Shown piece by piece: positions 58,932-64,000 of a DNA stretch of 64,000 nt (its first letter is position 1; every line of letters starts with the position of its first letter). The notes under the pieces were generated by a model that saw only the letters and a list, made by a program, of their open reading frames with translations, made no database searches and was not told the origin of the DNA. The DNA comes from Phlebopus portentosus (lineage: Eukaryota; Basidiomycota; Agaricomycetes; Boletales; Boletinellaceae): assembly GCA_037892935.1 (NCBI GenBank), contig JAYXKI010000012.1, positions 62,001 through 126,000 of the forward strand, read 5' to 3'. The translations under genes and the position numbers were made by a program.

Positions 58932-60069
58932 ATGAAGGAAATGTTCTCATCTCGCAAGTACGCATCCCGCAAGTTCTCCGACATCATCCTGAATGCCGTG
59001 TCCAAGTGGGCGAATTGGGATCCATCCATAACGATCGAGGTAAGTTGGTTTGGAAATTGCTCGAGTCTTTGCGCTTGTGCTGACAACCGCATCGACGATC
59101 AGGCAGGGGATTATGGTCAAATCGATAAGAGAACAGGCCAGTTCGAGCGGGAAGGCAACATATACCGCGATCCCGAAGTGGCTCATATTGCATCGAAGTT
59201 TCCGCCTTTGAGGGGTCCGCAAGTAAACACTCTCGAAATTCATTCGATGGACGTGAGGGGTATCACTGTCAGTCCCGACGTACACGCGTAAGTGTTTCTT
59301 CTACTGGATGCGGGTCCTGCAGACCTGCCTACTATACCCCAGAAACCTTTTTGGAATGGCGCAACCTGCGATTGGAGGGCAGTGGCAGTTCACTCGCTCA
59401 CGAGGCGCGCTTCTCCTGCTGTACAAGTCGTATCTCACGGCCGTTCCGAATGAATTGCTCATTCAATTGAAGAGCTCCGGATGGGCGAAAGGGAAGTGCG
59501 TCGTGACGCGTGTCCAAGCATGTTGTGGTTATTTTCTCTATCTATCTGACAAAAGTATTTCCAAATATTGTGCTTATTTCGTGCTAAGCCGCTAACATGA
59601 CCTTCTTAGGCGGCGAAGTTATCAGCGTCACGCTGCAGGCTGATGTCCCAATCCCTGTGACTCCAGGTGTGACTCCTGGCGCTGCAATTAATGCAGGATG
59701 GCGTTTCTCCGGTGCTTCTGGAGTGGTCCAAGAAGCCTTTCACGATGAGCCCGTTTTCGTTCCCTTATATCAACTCGAGGAGATAGCAATAAAGGGCAGA
59801 TGGGGTCGTCGTAGTCCCAGCTTCGATGAGGGCGAAGATGGCTCGAACAAGTAAGTACTAATTACTTTTCCCGTGAAATGCCCTATCGACTTCGTTTGAA
59901 GCAATACCGGCTGGGCACCCATTGAGGCACCATGGAGCGCGCTCGACGATGATGGGCAGGAACTCTCTGAAGAGCATCCGGTAAGGCTGACAGTGAGCTT
60001 TCACCTCCATGCTTTCGCTCATCGCTTCTCTTTTGGAAACAGGTCACTTCTGACTCAGATGAATGGTAG
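58932..60069 (+). CDS. Uncharacterised conserved-looking basidiomycete protein
   Basis: Six exons (58932-59039, 59103-59287, 59343-59509, 59610-59850, 59902-59980, 60043-60069) total 807 nt, 268 aa. All splice joins keep frame and restore sensible sequence, which supports a real gene. It opens MKEMFSSRKYASRKFSDIILNAVSKWANWDP. Then comes AGDYGQIDKRTGQFEREGNIY, then a glycine/hydrophobic middle (FGMAQPAIGGQWQFTRSRGALLLLYK), a Val/Pro-rich strand region (SVTLQADVPIPVTPGVTPG) and an acidic C-terminus ending VTSDSDEW. No signal peptide or membrane helix is evident. I have an impression of similar Agaricomycete hypothetical proteins with a GDYG-ID-TG-F-EGNIY pattern, but I cannot name a family or a function. 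Confidence 0.7.
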
Positions 60070-60900
60070 GTAAGATGCTGTTTGTCAGGAATACCGATAT
60101 CTTGAGCTTATCTTTTACCTTGTGCCACCGGCATTTTTAGATTTTTTGTTTTTGCGGGGGTGTATAGTCGAACATTGGATACCGCTTGTCCTTTTTGCTT
60201 TGACAGCAGGTATAGTGGCCAGAAGTTGGTCCAGCGTGCTTACTCGAGGATCGTCCGGATTGTACTGTCATTTGTTATCAGCATTATGTATATTTTGATC
60301 GTATAGAACATACTTGAACCTGCCCGAATTCTGAAGGGATTGCTCTGAAGACGTAGATGGCGAGTGCGATGTAGTCGATTCAATCCTCTATGTCGATTTT
60401 CCTCGTTGCGCTCAGAATCTGTCGGCGTCCTCAACTTCCTCACTGTGGTAATTCTGTCGTCTCAACGCTCCAGAATCGCCGGAAACTCATATGCCTGTTC
60501 TCAAGTTCTTGCGCATGCAAAACTTCTCTGATGTTTTTGGTGGAACGCGCACGTACATAAACTCGTCACCGCGGAAGATTTTAAGCGATCCCGTTGGTGT
60601 TGACCAGCAATAAATTTGGATTACTACCGCGTAGTTGCTGATTACCTCGTGTACCATCATAGCCCGCTTAGGATGTAAATCGCCTTGTAATTTCCATTTC
60701 CATTTTCATCTCTGCTATGCCAATGCTTTTTTTTGTGGAAGTTTTGTGACTATTCGAGGACATTGATTGATTCTTCACAGCGTTCTTGTTCATTACGCAG
60801 GTACAATATATGCGATTCGTTGCATGTACTATTTTATGATACCAAGCTTACCCTTCAATCCGAGATGTGCATACGCTTGCATAACTTCGAGAACTCTAGT
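60070..60900. other. Convergent intergenic region
   Basis: This lies between the 268-aa protein gene (+) and the NACHT pseudogene (-). No gene is supported. Confidence 0.45.
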
Positions 60901-60904
60901 CAGT

Positions 60905-62798
60905 TTTCGGCGGAAGCGCAGAACCAGTGACGATCGTGAAACTCGGAAGTCCTGACTGAAAGTATTACTGACATGGACCTGAACCAGGAATCGATTAAAT
61001 CTGACCGAAGGATTGAAGGACAGTGCCTACAAACTGGACTCGACACTGCTGCAGCCGCCGCGTACAGCGGCTGCAGAAGCAATTTCCTGAATTGATCTTC
61101 TGCAAGCGCTGAATCAATGCCTTTATCATTTTCGGCTTCGGACAAGATGCTTGATCCAATGGAAGAGTCGAGTAGTGCCAATTTGTAGGCGATCGTCCTG
61201 ATCACCGACGACGGATCGCTCTTCCGCTCTGGAAGAATAGGAACGCGCCGAGTCTTGACATATTCCCAAAATGCTTCGCGATGGTCGGACTGACAGTGTC
61301 CAGAGCCAGCAACGCCGTGCAACCATAAAATGTTCTGTTTGGAGTCCTGAAAAACCCACTCGACGATTTCACTTCTTATTTCCACGCGAGTCTCAGGGAG
61401 GCAAAGTGGCCGATCAAATGCATCGTACCGACCTGGATCGAGACCTTGCTTCAACATTGAAGAAAGAAGTGAGTTTTATTCACAACTGCAAGCAACCCGT
61501 GTACGAACAGACGTCGTTGATCCCTTCCGGCACCCGCATTGAAACGATAGCAGTGTGCAATATCACGCCAGACTCGATCTGCTGCTTGAAACCTGCCAAG
61601 GAACGTTCAAATTCGTCGACTCTCTCGTCGCTGCTGACATCAAACATCCGACCTGGAAGACATCACTTATATGAGTTGCAATAACACTTGAACATATGGG
61701 CCTACCCAGGAAACTACGCCTGGTGTATTGAGAAACGAAGAGACAGCACTCGATCGTCTGCTTCAGGAGGCCCGCAATAGTTTGCTGGAGACTGTCGGAC
61801 TTGTCTTGGAGTGTCTGAACATCGCGAACGAAGTCGAACGCATTGGCCATTCTACGGACAAGATCGATAACCTTCTTATCGGTCTTGAACACTTTCTCGA
61901 CGGCCTGCCAGATGAGGCAGGTCAGCGCCTGTCAAGATAAGAAAGGACATGACGCACCAGGTAAAGACCAGAGCCATGCTATAGTGAGAAAGGGGTGTAT
62001 CTAGACAGTTTCAGTAATGAAATACTTAATTTCTTCTGGGAACTTAAGGTGCTTATGACTTGCTAAAAGGCATCTAGTCTAGACAGTAGTTTACCGACAG
62101 CTTCATAGAGATGCCGTTGGCCGCTCATCTCGGGTGCGTGGTCACGAATCGACCGCGTAATGTCCGAAGCCTGTTCTGAGTGCATGATATATTACGCCGA
62201 CGGATGTCCCCTGATGCCGCCTCAAGGCTGATATCGGCGCTCGTCATTGTATCAATGACTTCAAGGTACAGGACGATTCGTCCTGCAGATGCGATCGATG
62301 ATGCACCGGTCGGTGTGAGAGAAAGCGCGGCTAACAATGCACCTTGATCAGAAGTTGGGTGAGAGAAAAAACGATGATTAAATACCTTCTCCGTTAGCAC
62401 ATTTCCTTAGCAAGTCGATAAGTGTTATACTTGTAAATCCAATGCAAGGATTTTCTTCCCACGTAGAGCCGCGCTTGACTCTAATTTTTAGTTGCACAGT
62501 CGTGGAAACGTCTGGAGATGAGCTAGACAATTGTCAGACAATTAGTAACTTCGGTTATTGGTAGGTACTGACAGTGGGAAGGACGCATCCCAAGTTGGTG
62601 ATGGACTTATGACAACGGGCTGCGTTTTCTTCTCGTCATCCCCAAATTTGACTTTCACGAATAGATCTGGCACCTGGCCGTGTGAGGTATTCTCCCAGGT
62701 CAAGTCTTCCACGCGTATAACTGTGAAAGATAAACACCGACGAAAGTAGTGAATAGTAGAAGGAAAACCGTACCTCGAAGACGATAGTTGGCGGACAT
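60905..62798 (-). pseudogene. C2-NACHT STAND (NLR-like) gene, ATPase core broken
   Basis: It starts MSANYRLR (62798). After a short intron, a C2-like domain reads VIRVEDLTW, PDLFVKVKFGDDEKKTQP and SPSPTWDASFPL (about 62720-62570). Further pieces follow in order: LTPTGASSIASAGRIVLYLEVID (62330-62240), SIRDHAPEMSGQRHLYEAVGKLL (near 62130), ALTCLIWQAVEKVF (61910), and the helical linker DFVRDVQTLQDKSDSLQQTIAGLLKQTIECC (about 61840-61740). The NACHT entry is FQDSKQNILWLHGVAGSG (61360-61299). At the Walker A loop the frame breaks: GVAGSG is followed by HCQSDHRE instead of KST. The family frame resumes at KSDPSSVIRTIAYKLALLD and is lost again before Walker B; a degraded LPSFTIVT lies near 60930. 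No repeat domain follows. Intact members are fungal STAND NTPases thought to act in non-self recognition. This copy cannot make a working ATPase. Confidence 0.8.
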
Positions 62799-64000
62799 GG
62801 CGGACAGGAGTGAACGGGTTTCCTGCATCCTGTACCCAGACACGCCTTTAAAGCGATGTTCAAGATCAGGTGAACAAGAAGCATGATATACGCTGGATGA
62901 AATTAAAACCAATAGACAAACCAGTCGGGTCTGTCCCAGGTAATGTCGGTGCCACAGCCTGGCTGTGAATCTGTTCTCATCCAAACATGCAACTTAGCGG
63001 CACTGAACGGCAAAGTCATCAATAAGTTATGCTTTGATATCGGGGAGTAGTGCCATGGAAGCAAACACATGGCAATTGTGAGGACAGATGTTTAATTGAT
63101 TATTCCAAGTCGGCATACCACATCAAGCCTCATCGAGCCTATGCTAATGACTCCGCCTTGAGTCTTCTTATGAGCGAAAATGACACATGGCGTGCTTCCA
63201 ATAATCCAGAGGGAGGGGAAGCATCTCGAGACACAGCATTGCAGTTCGTTCTTACGTTCGACACGATGGATCACATACACGTTCAAGGACTCAGCCATAA
63301 CCATGGAAGGTGACGAAGAAGCATCTGAACGACCATGACTTTTTTTACGCATAGCTGGCACGTATCTGAACATCGACATGAACTATGCGATCCCAGCAGG
63401 AAAGGACAGCAGCGTTCGGGTATGGGCAGGCCAGGTCTTCTGCATGGATTGAGACAAAACCGAACTTGAAGATTATTCTGCCTCGACGTACTCACTGAAG
63501 AATCCTGTTATTGGACGGTGGCGAGCGACCTCCTCTTTCCTGACGCCCCATGCCGCCAGGCGGTTGCCAGGCCATGAGGCCAATACGTACATCCGTCCTA
63601 CAAATGGCAGATACACTCAGTGGACAGAGAATACAGCGTCCGTTGGTCAATTCATGTCTCATGATGGGATCGTCCTTTACGGATCGCAAAAAAAAAAAAT
63701 GGAAATAAGTTGCCTGAAGCTTCATCACCAAAGATAGCGCGTACCGCGTTCAGTCGGAATTGACATGCAGACGCTTGAGCGCAGGACCTTCAATACGCAT
63801 CATTCCATCCTCGGTACCATTGCCCAAGATGTCCACACCGTCCCCAAAACCAGGCAAACTTCACAGCTAACTTGATTTGTTTGCACTTAAAGGCGATGTC
63901 GAGGTGTTGAGTTGACCTCAATCGTCCATAGCTTGCCAAATTGTGTCCACAGTGGATCCAATCGTCCGCGCAAACACCACCTCGCGACAGTACATTACAT
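62799..64000. other. Window end, no supported gene
   Basis: Only short frames with no recognised motif. There is an 11-nt A run near 63690. It includes the former promoter of the NACHT gene. Confidence 0.4.

Noticed and set aside
1..64000. CRISPR arrays, riboswitches, rRNA
   Set aside because: No regularly spaced direct repeats with unique spacers and no rRNA-like sequence were seen; the window is eukaryotic nuclear DNA.

Overview
The window is nuclear DNA of a filamentous basidiomycete, most likely an Agaricomycete. The evidence is: genes split by many 45-65 nt GT-AG introns, a class I hydrophobin gene with the usual 8-Cys pattern plus a second broken copy, a relic of a C2/NACHT STAND protein of the type expanded in mushrooms, and a fungal housekeeping set (IPC synthase, ERG25, tafazzin, AzgA purine permease). 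There is no operon logic, no CRISPR array and no convincing tRNA or rRNA gene. All protein assignments come from reading motifs by eye; splice sites were chosen to keep the family reading frame, and for most genes the summed exon length was checked to be a multiple of three.

Layout. 0-9.8 kb is a relic zone: a 182-bp tandem duplication, a decayed Tc1/mariner-type transposase (minus, 2.1-3.2 kb), an unprocessed pseudogene of the nuclear-pore coiled-coil protein MLP1/TPR (plus, about 4.8-8.3 kb), a 22-bp tandem repeat and an AT-rich island. 9.9-19.4 kb carries intact genes: AUR1 (+), nicotinamidase PNC1 (+), an orphan 7-TM protein with a signal peptide (-), and a 21-exon aromatic-acid-exporter-like membrane protein (-). 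19.4-27.3 kb is gene-poor except for two hydrophobin loci facing away from each other (22.1-22.6 kb minus, intact; 26.1-26.6 kb plus, first exon apparently broken).

27.3-38.3 kb is dense housekeeping: DnaJ/X-domain cochaperone (-), arginyl-tRNA synthetase (+) with an in-frame mitochondrial-type extension, tyrosyl-tRNA synthetase (+), a Ser/Thr-rich single-pass membrane protein (+) and tafazzin (-). 39.6-49.2 kb holds two intact AzgA-type purine permeases in inverted, tail-to-tail orientation with sterol C4-methyl oxidase ERG25 between them. 49.2-52.8 kb is gene-poor with a diverged 352-bp tandem duplication.

52.8-64 kb holds a gamma-tubulin complex component (-), a three-finger C2H2 protein (+), an uncharacterised 268-aa protein (+), and a NACHT/STAND gene with an N-terminal C2-like domain (-) whose ATPase core is frameshifted. 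The genes do not form one pathway. AUR1 and ERG25 (sphingolipid and sterol synthesis) and tafazzin (cardiolipin remodelling) are all lipid genes but sit apart, and I read no cluster into this.
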